Part shown: positions 35,214 to 45,812 of the stretch, piece after piece
Position numbering within the stretch: the stretch's first letter is position 1
How the letters are laid out: every line of letters begins with the position of its first letter
Assembly: GCF_964186625.1 (NCBI RefSeq)
Contig: NZ_OZ075108.1
Location: 1,922,001-1,986,000 of the forward strand
Source: Asticcacaulis sp. MM231
GTDB taxonomy: Bacteria > Pseudomonadota > Alphaproteobacteria > Caulobacterales > Caulobacteraceae
Length of the DNA: 64,000 bases
Direction of reading: 5' to 3'
The notes under the pieces: generated by a model
The model's input: only the letters and a program-made list of their open reading frames with translations
Told to the model about the DNA's origin: nothing
Database searches by the model: none
Translations under genes and position numbers: made by a program

Positions 35214-36371
35214 ATGTCATCACAAACCCACCGCTGGGAATCACTCGATCTCCTGCGCGGCCTCAGCATCATGGGCATGTTGCTCAACCTGGTGCCCGGC
35301 GCGTGGGATAAGCAGTATAGCTGGCTGGTTCATGCCAAGTGGGAAGGCTGGCAACCGATCGATATGGTGGCGCCGGCCTTTCTGTTTTGTATCGGCGCCG
35401 CCCTGCCCTTTTCGCTGCAGAGCCGGTTTGCCAAGGGCGAAACCAAGGGTGCCATAGCGCGGCATATCGCCTGGCGCGCGCTGGCCCTGATCGCGCTGGG
35501 TCTGTTTCTGAATGCCTACCCCACCTTCGATTTCGCACATATGCGCATACCCGGCGTGTTGCAAAGGATCGGCATCGCGTTTGCCGTTGTCGGCCTGTTC
35601 GTGCTGGTGACGACGCGGCGTGGCGCTCAGGGCGCAGAGTTTTCGCCCAAGGCCGTGGCCGGCGCTGTTGCGTTCGTGATGTTGTCTTACTGGGCGCTGC
35701 TCCAGTTCGTTCCGGTGCCGGGTTTCGGCGCACCGCGTTTCGACCCTGTTGGTAGCTGGCCTTCCTATATAGACCGCAGCGTCTTTGGCGTGCCGCATAT
35801 GTTTGTGTGGTGGCCGGTCGATGGCAAGGTGGTCTTCGATCCGGATGGCCTGCTGAGCACCTGGCCGGTTTGCGCCACCATGCTGCTGGGCGTACTGACG
35901 GGACTCATCTACAAAAGCGGTTTACGACGCCCGATTTTAACGGCGGGTGTGGCCGGCAGCCTTATGATGCTCCTGGCCTACGGCTTGAGTGGCGTGTGTC
36001 CGATCATCAAGAATATCTGGACGCCGACCTTTATCCTGCTCAGCGGCGGCTATGCGCTGGTGGTTTTGGCGGTGCTGATGGCAGCCGTTGAGCGTCTGGA
36101 TATCGGACGTTTCCTGTTACCGGTAAAGGTCTTCGGCGCCAATCCGCTTCTGGCCTATCTGATATGCTTCCTGTGCGCGCCGCTGGTGAACCTGAACTGG
36201 ATACCGTCGGCCGAGTTTGGCCGCATCGCCTTGCCGTTCGCCAGTCAGTTGGCCGCCAAAGGCGTCATCGACCTCTATCTGGCCTCACTGCTGTTCAGTT
36301 GCGCCTATCTGGCGGTTGTATTCGTCATCCTCTGGATCTGCTATCGCAAGCGGTGGTTCCTGCGCCTGTAG
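35214..36371 (+). CDS. NagX-like DUF5009/HGSNAT-type membrane acyltransferase
   Basis: 385 residues with about ten membrane helices. It starts with RWESLDLLRGLSIMGMLLNL and has DMVAPAFLFCIGAALPFSL and FAHMRIPGVLQRIGIAF, the pattern of DUF5009/COG4299 proteins related to lysosomal heparan-glucosaminide N-acetyltransferase. In Xanthomonas and Shewanella such proteins (NagX) belong to N-acetylglucosamine regulons under LacI-type or other regulators. The LacI-type operator upstream agrees, but no other nag gene is in the window. Confidence 0.78.
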   Translation: MSSQTHRWESLDLLRGLSIMGMLLNLVPGAWDKQYSWLVHAKWEGWQPIDMVAPAFLFCIGAALPFSLQSRFAKGETKGAIARHIAWRALALIALGLFLNAYPTFDFAHMRIPGVLQRIGIAFAVVGLFVLVTTRRGAQGAEFSPKAVAGAVAFVMLSYWALLQFVPVPGFGAPRFDPVGSWPSYIDRSVFGVPHMFVWWPVDGKVVFDPDGLLSTWPVCATMLLGVLTGLIYKSGLRRPILTAGVAGSLMMLLAYGLSGVCPIIKNIWTPTFILLSGGYALVVLAVLMAAVERLDIGRFLLPVKVFGANPLLAYLICFLCAPLVNLNWIPSAEFGRIALPFASQLAAKGVIDLYLASLLFSCAYLAVVFVILWICYRKRWFLRL

Positions 36372-36372
36372 G

Positions 36373-36500
36373 GTTATGGGGCGTGGGGTCTGCGCCCCCA
36401 CAAACCTTGCCTTATTCAAAAGAAAAGCCCGGTCCAAAAGACCGGGCTTTTCTTTTGAAAGAGATGAAGACTTGGGGCCACCGGCCCCAAACCCCATAAC
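36373..36500. repeat. Tripartite hairpin island A (between the NagX-like gene and eno)
   Basis: A 9-base outer inverted repeat (GTTATGGGG at 36373-36381, CCCCATAAC at 36492-36500) encloses a GC-rich hairpin (GTGGGG/CCCCAC, 36383-36401), a long central hairpin (36415-36459) and another GC-rich hairpin (TTGGGGCC/GGCCCCAA, 36472-36490). The same arrangement recurs near 56.3 and 58.4 kb. Confidence 0.8.
36415..36459. terminator. Bidirectional terminator in island A
   Basis: A perfect 20-base stem with a 5-base loop; the GC core GCCCGGTC/GACCGGGC is flanked by A-rich and T-rich ends, so it can terminate both the plus-strand gene ending at 36371 and eno on the minus strand. Confidence 0.85.
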
Positions 36501-37803
<1,303 letters not shown>

Positions 37804-37943
37804 TCATGGGATTTTGCAGGGCTGCTATAGCGATGTGCGCCGCCGATGACAAGCGCGGCCTGAAACCATCTCGGCGTGGCGGCGAATTGAATCCTTACAG
37901 GGCGGTCCCCAGATTGATTTGACAATCATTTATGGAGACGGAC

Positions 37944-38192
37944 ATGACCGAAGAAACCACTGAGTATCTAAAGGACGGCGACCGCGTCAGCCATGCCGAA
38001 AAGGGCCTCGGCACCGTCAACATCAATCCTCAGGACGACGATATCGTTGTGTCCGACAGGGAGATCCGCAAGAATACGCCGCAGACCGTCTATGTCGTAT
38101 GGGATGATGACCGCTTTCCGGTCGGCAATGTGCCGCGCGGCGAACTGGAAAAGGTGCCGGATGCGGCGGCGGCCATTTCAACCGGCGTGTGA
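37944..38192 (+). CDS. Small conserved hypothetical protein
   Basis: 82 residues from the ATG at 37944, preceded by GGAG at six bases. Soluble and acidic. The stretch LKDGDRVSHAEKGLGTVNI and later VYVVWDDDRFPVGNVPRGEL resemble the small beta-barrel of CarD-like or PcrA/UvrD-tail domains that bind RNA polymerase (pattern of a short barrel starting with GDRVxHxxxGxGTV). That resemblance is suggestive only. It is convergent with the next gene. Confidence 0.6.
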   Translation: MTEETTEYLKDGDRVSHAEKGLGTVNINPQDDDIVVSDREIRKNTPQTVYVVWDDDRFPVGNVPRGELEKVPDAAAAISTGV

Positions 38193-38268
38193 CGCCACCT
38201 TCAACGTCAACGGCTCCATGCCCTCCCCCCCGCAACCACGCCCCGGTCTGGATCGAGCTAGATGAGCC

Positions 38269-38781
38269 TTAAGGCTTCACTGCATAACCATCACTGGCGC
38301 TGACCCACAGGACGGTCTGGTCATCGTCGGGCTGTGGCACACCGTCCATGGTCGCCTTGGCGGTCAGCAGCGGCCCTGTGCCTTCGTAGCGCGTGCAGAT
38401 GTCACGATCTATGACCGGCTTAAGCGCGGTCACCAGTTGGCCCAGAAAGGGTGCGGCCTGTTCGGGCGGTACGGCCTGCGCGTTGGCGCTCAGTTTGGCG
38501 GTACGGATATTGGCTTCGGTAATGGCGCCGCAGACCGCGCCATCGCGCACAGTCACATCGGCGACCGTCTCGAGAAGAGTCACAGGCGACGCCTTTACCA
38601 GCACGATGGCGGTATTGGCGAAGCTGCCATCCCCTTTCGCCGCGTACATCGCCAGCGACTTGCACGACTTCATCGCCACATTGGGCGAATAGCACTGCAT
38701 CTGGCCCTTGGCCGCAGGGGCGATCGGATCGGGATAGGCCGAAGCGCTTACGGCCGCGGCCGCGAGTATAGCAACAAGCAT
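38269..38781 (-). CDS. Hypothetical secreted protein
   Basis: 170 residues. A signal peptide (MLVAILAAAAVSASA) leads to a periplasmic protein with five cysteines (QCYS, KSCKS, VCGAI, DICTRY) that could form disulphides. No family is recognised. It is a single-gene unit with a 239-base gap to rpmF. Confidence 0.6.
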   Translation of the reverse strand: MLVAILAAAAVSASAYPDPIAPAAKGQMQCYSPNVAMKSCKSLAMYAAKGDGSFANTAIVLVKASPVTLLETVADVTVRDGAVCGAITEANIRTAKLSANAQAVPPEQAAPFLGQLVTALKPVIDRDICTRYEGTGPLLTAKATMDGVPQPDDDQTVLWVSASDGYAVKP

Positions 38782-38924
38782 GTAAACTCCTTATCGGCAG
38801 CCTTGGCTTAACCAGGTTCGCTGCCAGACGATCAACTCAGGACTGACAGTCCTGATCGACCTTTTTGGCGAAACCATGGCCACGGCGATCATTTCAAGCG
38901 ACGTCAGAGCGGCTTAAGGCGCGC

Positions 38925-38957
38925 GAAAAAACGCGGTTCCGTTTCCGAAACCGCGTT
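38925..38957 (-). terminator. Rho-independent terminator after rpmF
   Basis: A 9-base perfect stem AACGCGGTT/AACCGCGTT with a 10-base loop, followed on the minus strand by a run of six Ts (plus-strand A run 38925-38930). Two further hairpins, GCCGTTT/AAACGGC (38982-39000) and TAAGCTG/CAGCTTA (39007-39023, over the stop codon), lie between it and rpmF. Confidence 0.8.
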
Positions 38958-39020
38958 CAAATTTCTGCTTTTTATTTTGCCGCCGTTTTTATCAAACGGC
39001 TTGAGCTAAGCTGATCCAGC

Positions 39021-39203
39021 TTAGTCCTTCTTCGGCGTAATAACCTGACGGCCCTTGTACATGCCGGTCTTCAGATCGACATGGTGAGGACGGCGCAGTT
39101 CGCCGGTGTCCTTGTCTTCGGTGTAGGCATTGGGGCCCAGCGCATCATGCGAACGACGCATATTGCGGCGTGAGGGCGAAACTTTACGCTTAGGAACGGC
39201 CAT
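39021..39203 (-). CDS. rpmF: Ribosomal protein L32
   Basis: 60 residues: [20 protein letters not shown] is the classic L32 start, followed by the [16 protein letters not shown] end. It lacks the zinc-binding cysteines of the C+ paralogues, the usual form in alphaproteobacteria. A structural protein of the 50S subunit; single-gene unit with a strong terminator. Confidence 0.96.
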   Translation of the reverse strand: MAVPKRKVSPSRRNMRRSHDALGPNAYTEDKDTGELRRPHHVDLKTGMYKGRQVITPKKD

Positions 39204-39356
39204 TTCCGTGTCTCTCTCAAGTCAAGGGCCCGAACCAGAAAGGCAATCAGGCACAAAATAGGGTGGCGACGCACACGAAGTGAGTCAGAAGGCGGGCCTT
39301 ATGCCTCATGTTCCCCGCCTGATCAAGCACCAATTGCACTTTTTGGTGCGTCATAG

Positions 39357-39881
39357 TCAGGAAAGGCCATTAGCGTTCATGGCCTGCGCCAGCGGATCGT
39401 TATCGGGCAACGGGCTCCGCATAACACTTTCGATATGCAAGCGAGCCATTTCCAGCCGTTTTTCGTCATGGCTTTTCGGCGAGATCAGCCGGCGGCCGTC
39501 TTTCAGGGTCACGATCAGACCATGCGCCACGCGGCTGCCCTTGCGCTCATGGTCATAACTATGCTGCGCGACGTCGCGGATATCCTCCGCCATGATATGA
39601 TGGGTTTTGCGCCACGAGGTCAGACTGAGCAGACGTATGCGGATATGGCCATCGCCGATATGCCATTCACGGTGGCGTCCGACACAGGCCCACAGGATAA
39701 TGCCGAGTGCCAGCGGCAGGGCGATCACATTCATGAGGATAAAGCCGAACGGCGGCATCTTGCCGGCCTCGATCAGCGCCCAGTCGCTATAATCACTGGC
39801 AATAGCCGCCGTGGCCAGCATGACGCCGACCTGTATATAGAGGAAACGCGGCAACAGCCCCAGTTCGTCCTTCAGTGTCAT
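39357..39881 (-). CDS. Hypothetical two-helix membrane protein
   Basis: 174 residues from the ATG at 39881 (AAAGGG upstream; a GTG at 39890 is an alternative). Two membrane helices (about 12-30 and 48-68) are followed by a soluble beta-rich domain: WHIGDGHIRIRLLSLTSWRKTHHI and GLIVTLKDGRRLISPKSHDEK. The latter pattern resembles PH-like domains attached to membrane helices. The function is unknown. It has a 39-base gap to ridA on the same strand. Confidence 0.6.
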   Translation of the reverse strand: MTLKDELGLLPRFLYIQVGVMLATAAIASDYSDWALIEAGKMPPFGFILMNVIALPLALGIILWACVGRHREWHIGDGHIRIRLLSLTSWRKTHHIMAEDIRDVAQHSYDHERKGSRVAHGLIVTLKDGRRLISPKSHDEKRLEMARLHIESVMRSPLPDNDPLAQAMNANGLS

Positions 39882-39930
39882 GATACCCACCCTTTGCGCC
39901 AGTATAGCGCAAAGGGCAGATTTGTCATGT

Positions 39931-40317
39931 CTAGCCTTCGATCTGGGCCGAGGCTTCGATTTCGACCAGCCATTCCGGATTGATCAGGGCGCTGGTGCCG
40001 ATAAAGCTGGAGGCCGGACGGATCTCGCCGAAGATTTCGCCGTGCGCCCTGGCGGCGTCCTTCCACAGCGACATATCGGTCAGAAAGATGCGGGTGCGGA
40101 TGATGTCGGAGGCCTTACCGCCAGCGTCTTCCACCGCCTTGACGATGATGCCGAGTGCGGCCTTGGTTTGGGCGTAGCAATCACCCACGCCGGCGGTCTG
40201 GCCGCCTACGACCGGCGCTGTGCCCGACACCTCGATGCGGTTGCCAGAACGAACGGCGCGGGAGAAACCGATCTCACCCTCGAAAGGCGAACCGGACGTG
40301 ATCAATTGGCGTGTCAT
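39931..40317 (-). CDS. RidA-family protein
   Basis: 128 residues of the YjgF/YER057c/UK114 family: SRAVRSGNRIEVSGTAP, the YAQTKAALGIIVKAVEDAG helix, and RTRIFLTDMSLWKDAARAHGEIFG with the substrate-binding arginine in the TRIFLTD strand. The archetypal members hydrolyse reactive enamines/imines from PLP enzymes, but this belongs to a more divergent subgroup (usual end PxRSxV is here PASSFIGTSALINPEWLVEIEA). It is 15 bases downstream of pyrG. Confidence 0.85.
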   Translation of the reverse strand: MTRQLITSGSPFEGEIGFSRAVRSGNRIEVSGTAPVVGGQTAGVGDCYAQTKAALGIIVKAVEDAGGKASDIIRTRIFLTDMSLWKDAARAHGEIFGEIRPASSFIGTSALINPEWLVEIEASAQIEG

Positions 40318-40332
40318 GTGTAAATCCTCAGT

Positions 40333-41967
40333 TTAGACGAGACGCGAGCGCACCTTGGCGGCGGCGATGAAGCTCTGGAACAACGGGTGCGGCGCAAACG
40401 GGCGGCTTTTGAGTTCCGGGTGATACTGCACGCCGATAAACCACGGATGTTCCGGGCGTTCGACGATTTCCGGCAGCAGGCCATCGGGCGACATGCCGGA
40501 GAAGCGCAGGCCGCAGTCTTCCAGACGCTCGATATAGTCGCGGTTGACTTCGTAACGGTGACGGTGACGCTCGGACACATCGACACCGCCATAGATTTCC
40601 GCGACCTTGGAGCCTTCCTTGAGCTTGGCCTCGAAGGCGCCCAAGCGCATGGTGCCGCCGAGATTGCCGCCGGCGGCGCGCTGGGTCAGTTCGTTGCCGT
40701 TCAGCCATTCGGTCATCAGGCCGACCACCGGCTCGGTGGTGTGGCCGAATTCGGTCGATGAGGCTTCCTTGATGCCGGCCAGGTGGCGCGCCGTTTCCAG
40801 CACCGCCATCTGCATACCGAAACAGATGCCGAAATAGGGCACATTGTTCTCACGGGCAAAGCGTGCCGCTTCGATCTTGCCAAGCGCGCCGCGTTCGCCG
40901 AAGCCGCCGGGCACCAGAATGGCATGGACGTTCTCAAGGCGCTCGATCACCGCATCCGGTGCGCCTTCAAAGGTTTCCGATTCAACCCAATCGATGCGGA
41001 CGCGCACATTGTTGGCCATGCCGCCGTGATAGAGCGCTTCGATCAGCGACTTGTAGGCGTCCTTGAGCACGGTGTACTTGCCGACCACGGCGATGGAGAC
41101 TTCCCCGTCCGGATAGGCATAACGCTGGGTGATGTCCTTCCACATGGCGAGATCCGGCGCCTTGGCGTCTTCGATGCCGAACACGCTCAGCACTTCGGTA
41201 TCAAGGCCCTGCTTGTGGTAATCGATCGGCACGGCGTAGATATTGTCGGAATCCATGGCCTGAATGACCGCGGTTTCGCGCACATTACAGAACAGGCCGA
41301 TCTTACGACGTTCTTCGGCGGGGATTTCCTGTTCGCAGCGGCACAGCAGGATATCGGGCTGAATACCGATCGAGCGCAGTTCTTTCACCGAGTGCTGGGT
41401 CGGCTTGGTCTTCATCTCTCCGGCCGTCTTGACGAACGGCAAAAGCGTCAGGTGGATGAAGCAGCACTGGCGGCGCGGCAGTTCCTGGCCAAGCTGTCGG
41501 ATAGCTTCAAAGAACGGCAGGCCTTCGATATCGCCGACCGTACCGCCGATTTCGACAAGGATAAAGTCGGCGTCGCCCTGATCGGACACCACGAACTGTT
41601 TGATCTGGTCGGTGACGTGCGGCACCACCTGCACGGTCGCGCCGAGATAATCGCCACGGCGTTCTTTCTCGATGATGTTAGAATAGATGCGGCCGGTGGT
41701 GATGTTGTCGGTCTTGCGGGCGTTGACGCCGGTAAAGCGCTCATAATGGCCGAGGTCGAGGTCGGTTTCGGCGCCATCGTCGGTGACGAAGACTTCGCCG
41801 TGCTGATAAGGCGACATCGTGCCCGGATCGACGTTAAGATAAGGGTCCAGCTTGCGGAGTTGCACCTTGAAGCCCCGGGCCTGGAGCAATGCCCCCAGAG
41901 CCGCCGACGCCAAGCCCTTGCCAAGCGAGGAAACCACCCCGCCAGTGATGAAAACGAAACGGGCCAT
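40333..41967 (-). CDS. pyrG: CTP synthase
   Basis: 544 residues. The synthetase half starts [22 protein letters not shown] (P-loop) and includes [19 protein letters not shown]. The C-terminal glutaminase has the nucleophile in [13 protein letters not shown] and the His-Glu pair in [10 protein letters not shown]. It aminates UTP to CTP with glutamine and ATP. In Caulobacter the protein also affects cell curvature. The gene order tpiA-secG-pyrG is usual in the family. Confidence 0.97.
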   Translation of the reverse strand: MARFVFITGGVVSSLGKGLASAALGALLQARGFKVQLRKLDPYLNVDPGTMSPYQHGEVFVTDDGAETDLDLGHYERFTGVNARKTDNITTGRIYSNIIEKERRGDYLGATVQVVPHVTDQIKQFVVSDQGDADFILVEIGGTVGDIEGLPFFEAIRQLGQELPRRQCCFIHLTLLPFVKTAGEMKTKPTQHSVKELRSIGIQPDILLCRCEQEIPAEERRKIGLFCNVRETAVIQAMDSDNIYAVPIDYHKQGLDTEVLSVFGIEDAKAPDLAMWKDITQRYAYPDGEVSIAVVGKYTVLKDAYKSLIEALYHGGMANNVRVRIDWVESETFEGAPDAVIERLENVHAILVPGGFGERGALGKIEAARFARENNVPYFGICFGMQMAVLETARHLAGIKEASSTEFGHTTEPVVGLMTEWLNGNELTQRAAGGNLGGTMRLGAFEAKLKEGSKVAEIYGGVDVSERHRHRYEVNRDYIERLEDCGLRFSGMSPDGLLPEIVERPEHPWFIGVQYHPELKSRPFAPHPLFQSFIAAAKVRSRLV

Positions 41968-42066
41968 ATCAGACTCTTACCATAAAATTAGAGATGACCC
42001 ACGGAGCTTAGCACTCCATGGGCCGAAAACAGTGTGTACCGTGTGGGCGTGAGCCCAAAAAAACGC

Positions 42067-42612
42067 TTAACGCGAAGCCGATGACGAAGCCGCCGAAGAC
42101 TGCCAGATGCCTTCCTTGGCCTTCTCAACCTGCTTCGAGGACGCCGCTGACGAAGCCGCCGGATTGGCCGGCAGCTTGAGCGGTGCCGGCAGGGCAGCGG
42201 GCTTGGAAGCGGCAGGCTGTGTCTGTTGTTGCGGCGTGGCAGGCGCCGGAGCACCGGCCAGGGGCAGATCGCTCAGCGAAGGCGCGGCCGAGCTGGTTTG
42301 TGCGGCGGCGGGCGCAGCGGGCTGGGCCGACTTGTCGATCGTCAGGCCGGTCGTATCTACCTTATCGACGGCCGAGGTCGTCTTTTGTGAATAGTTGCCG
42401 ACAATGGTCAGGCCAATGGAATTAGCGAAGAAGATAAAGGCCAGAATCGCGGTCGCCTTGGTCAGCAGATTACCTGCGCCGCGGGCCGACATGAAGCCCG
42501 AAGGTCCGCCGCCCATGCCGAGCGCGCCGCCTTCGGAGCGCTGGATGAGAATCAGGCCCGCCATGGAGACGCTGACGATGATTTGGACGGTCAAAAGTAT
42601 ATAAAACAGCAT
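42067..42612 (-). CDS. secG: Preprotein translocase subunit SecG
   Basis: 181 residues. Two membrane helices (about 3-22 and 52-72) flank the conserved loop IQRSEGGALGMGGGPSGFMSARGAGNLLTK. A C-terminal tail of about 105 residues rich in Ala, Pro, Ser and Gln follows, longer than the SecG of E. coli (110 residues in total) but common in alphaproteobacteria. SecG assists SecYE during protein export. Confidence 0.93.
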   Translation of the reverse strand: MLFYILLTVQIIVSVSMAGLILIQRSEGGALGMGGGPSGFMSARGAGNLLTKATAILAFIFFANSIGLTIVGNYSQKTTSAVDKVDTTGLTIDKSAQPAAPAAAQTSSAAPSLSDLPLAGAPAPATPQQQTQPAASKPAALPAPLKLPANPAASSAASSKQVEKAKEGIWQSSAASSSASR

Positions 42613-42847
42613 GTCGGGTCTTTAGGTTCTTCTATAATCTTTTTCGCGGAAAGCGCCCGTTACCGGTCGCTCGGATGAGAAGTCGCACGCCCTTAGCATC
42701 CTCCGGCGTGAATGGCCATAGGGGTCTTGGATTGCACAACAGAAATATGATGCAGGCGGACGATTACAAGGGGGTACATCTTTTATGCCCTACCGCTTCA
42801 TCTGCTTGAGGGCGAAGGGCGTTCAAGGTTCTCGTCACCTCTGCTTG

Positions 42848-43597
42848 TCACACCGGTGCCGTGTCGGCGGCCCTGATGATCGGCATAAAGTCCTCGACCG
42901 TCAGGGACGCTCCGCCGACGAGCGCGCCGCCAACGCCTTCCAGCGCCAGCAGGTGCGCCGCGTTGGAAGCCTTGACGGAGCCGCCATAAAGAATCTGCGG
43001 CGCATTCGTACCGAAATGCTTATCGAGATGCCCCCGGATCAGAGCGAAGGCTTCGAGAATCTGCGCATCCGACGCCACCAGACCGGTTCCGATGGCCCAG
43101 ACCGGTTCATACGACACATGAAACGCCTGACCTTTCAGATCGCTCGTCACACTATCCGCCAATTGGCGCGACAGCACGGGAATTGTCAGGCCGGCCTGGC
43201 GCTGATCAAGCGTTTCACCGATGCAGATGATCGGCTCCAGCCCGGCGCGCAAAGCCGCCAGCGACTTGCGCGCCACCAGGGCGCACGGCTCAAGATGACC
43301 ATGGCGGCGCTCGGAATGCCCCAAAATAACCATGGAAGCGCCGGCGTCTTTCAGCATGGACGCCGAGATATCACCGGTATAGGCGCCGGAATCGGCGTGG
43401 TGGCAATCCTGCCCCCCCAACATGATATCTGTGCCTTGCAGGGCATCGGCCATAAGCGGCAAAAGGGTGGCGGGCGGAAACAGGGCGACGCGCGCGTTTA
43501 ATCCGCGGCTTTGCTCGGCAATAGTGCGGGCGATCGGGAGCGACGCCTTGACGCCGTTCATCTTCCAATTGGCCGCGATCAGATGGGTTTGTGGCAT
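42848..43597 (-). CDS. tpiA: Triosephosphate isomerase
   Basis: 249 residues from the ATG at 43597 (43603 is also possible). Motifs: IAANWKMNG with the catalytic lysine, ILGHSERR with the catalytic His, and YEPVWAIGTGLVAS with the catalytic Glu. Converts dihydroxyacetone phosphate and glyceraldehyde 3-phosphate. It is 235 bases upstream of secG on the same strand, and divergent from ppiD. Confidence 0.97.
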   Translation of the reverse strand: MPQTHLIAANWKMNGVKASLPIARTIAEQSRGLNARVALFPPATLLPLMADALQGTDIMLGGQDCHHADSGAYTGDISASMLKDAGASMVILGHSERRHGHLEPCALVARKSLAALRAGLEPIICIGETLDQRQAGLTIPVLSRQLADSVTSDLKGQAFHVSYEPVWAIGTGLVASDAQILEAFALIRGHLDKHFGTNAPQILYGGSVKASNAAHLLALEGVGGALVGGASLTVEDFMPIIRAADTAPV

Positions 43598-43868
43598 TAT
43601 CATTCTTTTTGGGCTGGCATTTCAGGTCTGCGGCCGGTCGGCGAACGCGCCTTCTAATGAGGCCCTGTTACTCCGGCGGTGTGTTCGCAGCGCACAAAAC
43701 ATAGACTGAGGCTGGCGGGCAAGCCAAGGAAAACTTGCCAAGAAAATCCTTGAAAGTCACAATTTCCCTTTGTAACAGCCTTATTCGTGCCGTAAGACAC
43801 CACCATATCTGCGCGCGTGCGCTAAAAAGCGTGCCGGCTACTTTTGCGTCTACAGGATACATAAAGCG

Positions 43869-45812
43869 ATGATCACCGCCTTCCGCGAATTTACCAAGTC
43901 ATGGTTCTTTAAAGGCCTGATGGTGCTTTTGATCGCCTCGTTCGCCATTTTCGGCCTGACCGATGCGTTTAACAAGACGGGTGGCAATGATGTTATCACC
44001 GCCGGCAAGCGCGAGATCAGCTCCAGCGATTTCAAGAGCCGCTTTGAAGTGATCAAGGAAAACTATCCCAAAGAAAACAAGGGACAGACCTTCACCAACG
44101 AAGAATATGTTGCCGCCGGCGCCCATATCCGCCTGCTGAACCAGATGGCCGACGAGACAGCGTTTGCCGCCTGGCTTGATTCGATCGGCATCAAGCCATC
44201 GGCCAAGATGATCGTCGCTGAAATCGGCAAGATTCCCGCCTTCTTCAACAGCGTCACCGGCCGTTTCGACAAGGACACCTATCGTCAGTTGCTGGCGCGC
44301 AACAACATGACCGAAAAGTCGTTCGAGCAGAACATGTCGGATGAAATCGCCGGTCAGCAGTATCTGTCCGCCGCCGTCGCCGGTTTCAAGGCGCCACGCA
44401 TCTATGCCGCCGCCGAAGCCGCCGTGACCCTGCAAAACCGCGACGCCAGCCTGTTCGTGGTCAACCAGTCGAACATCACAATGCCCGCCCCGCCGACCGA
44501 GGCCGATCTGAATGCCTTCTACACCGCGCGCCTGCCGCAATTGCAGATGCCGGAACTGCGCCAGGCCTCGGTGGTCCGCTTCGCCGCTGACAATTACAAG
44601 GACATCAAGGTTGACGAAGCCGCCGTCCGCAAGCTCTATGACACCCGCCTCGCCACCCTGGCCGCGCCGGAAACCCGCAGGTTCGTGCAGGTGACGGCCC
44701 AGAACGCCGGCGACGCCAACGCCATCGCCAGCGCCCTGAAAGCCGGTAAGACGCCCGAAGACGCCGCCAAGGCCCACAAGGGCCAGGTCATCACCTACGA
44801 CCTGAAGCCGAAGGCCGCCGTGCCTGACGCCAAGATCGGCAACGCCGCCTTCGCGCTCAAGACCGGTGATATTTCCGGTGCCATTCAGGGTGAACTCGGC
44901 TACGCCGTCATCAAGATGGGCGAGATCAAGACCGGCTCGACGCCTTCCTATGACAGCGTCCACGCCCAACTGGTTCAGGACTACCTCAAGGAAGAGGCCG
45001 CCAACCGCGTCAACAAGGACTCGAACGCCTTCTCCGACGCCATCCGTGCCGGCAAGAATTTCGACGCCACCGCCAAGGAACTGGGCCTGACCGTCGTCAA
45101 GCTTGAGCCGATGACCGCCGATGGCCAGACCAACAATCCGCGCGCCAACTACAGCAACTACACCACCTTGGTGAAGGCGATCTACGACCTGCCGTCCGCC
45201 GGTTCGGCCTCGGACGTTGAAGAACTCGGCGAAGGCCAGTATTTCGCCGTCCGCCTCGATGCCGTGAAGCCCGCCGGTGCGCCGCCTTTCGCCCAGATCA
45301 AAAACGAACTGGCACAGTACTGGATGGCCGAAAAGGTCGGCGCCGCCATTCAGGCCAAGGCCTCTGAAGCCTCGGCCCGTCTCAACAAGGGCGAAGCCTT
45401 CGCCGCCGTCGCCGCCAGCCTGAACGCGCCGGTCCGTCAGTTCCCCGGCTTAAGCCGCGCCACGGCGCAGCAATCCGGCCTGCCGAACCCTGTGCTCGGT
45501 CGCGTCTTCGCCGGCAAGGCGGGCGAAACCTTCAATGCGCCGATTAACCAGATGAACATCGCCATTGGTCGCATCGACGCCGTCCATCAGGCTGACGTCT
45601 CCAGCGCCAACATGATGTCGACCGCCGTCCGCGCGCAAATGACCCAGAGCGTGCAGCAGGATATCGCCACGACCAACCGCACCGAAGCCCGCACCCTGGT
45701 CAAGACCGCCACCTATCCGAACACGGCCGAACTGGCGCTGGGCATCACGCCCGCCGATCCGAAGGCCGACAAGAAGGATGACAAGAAGCCCGCAGAAAAG
45801 GCCAAGCCGTGA
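43869..45812 (+). CDS. ppiD: PpiD-like periplasmic peptidyl-prolyl isomerase
   Basis: 647 residues. An N-terminal membrane anchor (about 12-32) is followed by a SurA-N-like chaperone domain (residues ~38-190), a parvulin-like domain (about 235-375, with LKTGDISGAIQGELGYAVIKMGEI), and a C-terminal chaperone segment ending in a Lys-rich tail. It helps folding of exported proteins at the inner membrane. Its stop codon overlaps the trpE start (GTGA), so the two are probably translated from one mRNA, an arrangement also known from Caulobacter. Confidence 0.9.
   Translation: MITAFREFTKSWFFKGLMVLLIASFAIFGLTDAFNKTGGNDVITAGKREISSSDFKSRFEVIKENYPKENKGQTFTNEEYVAAGAHIRLLNQMADETAFAAWLDSIGIKPSAKMIVAEIGKIPAFFNSVTGRFDKDTYRQLLARNNMTEKSFEQNMSDEIAGQQYLSAAVAGFKAPRIYAAAEAAVTLQNRDASLFVVNQSNITMPAPPTEADLNAFYTARLPQLQMPELRQASVVRFAADNYKDIKVDEAAVRKLYDTRLATLAAPETRRFVQVTAQNAGDANAIASALKAGKTPEDAAKAHKGQVITYDLKPKAAVPDAKIGNAAFALKTGDISGAIQGELGYAVIKMGEIKTGSTPSYDSVHAQLVQDYLKEEAANRVNKDSNAFSDAIRAGKNFDATAKELGLTVVKLEPMTADGQTNNPRANYSNYTTLVKAIYDLPSAGSASDVEELGEGQYFAVRLDAVKPAGAPPFAQIKNELAQYWMAEKVGAAIQAKASEASARLNKGEAFAAVAASLNAPVRQFPGLSRATAQQSGLPNPVLGRVFAGKAGETFNAPINQMNIAIGRIDAVHQADVSSANMMSTAVRAQMTQSVQQDIATTNRTEARTLVKTATYPNTAELALGITPADPKADKKDDKKPAEKAKP

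Noticed and set aside
40783..41985. 400-codon open frame antisense to pyrG
   Set aside because: Same reason: pyrG is complete with all motifs on the minus strand.
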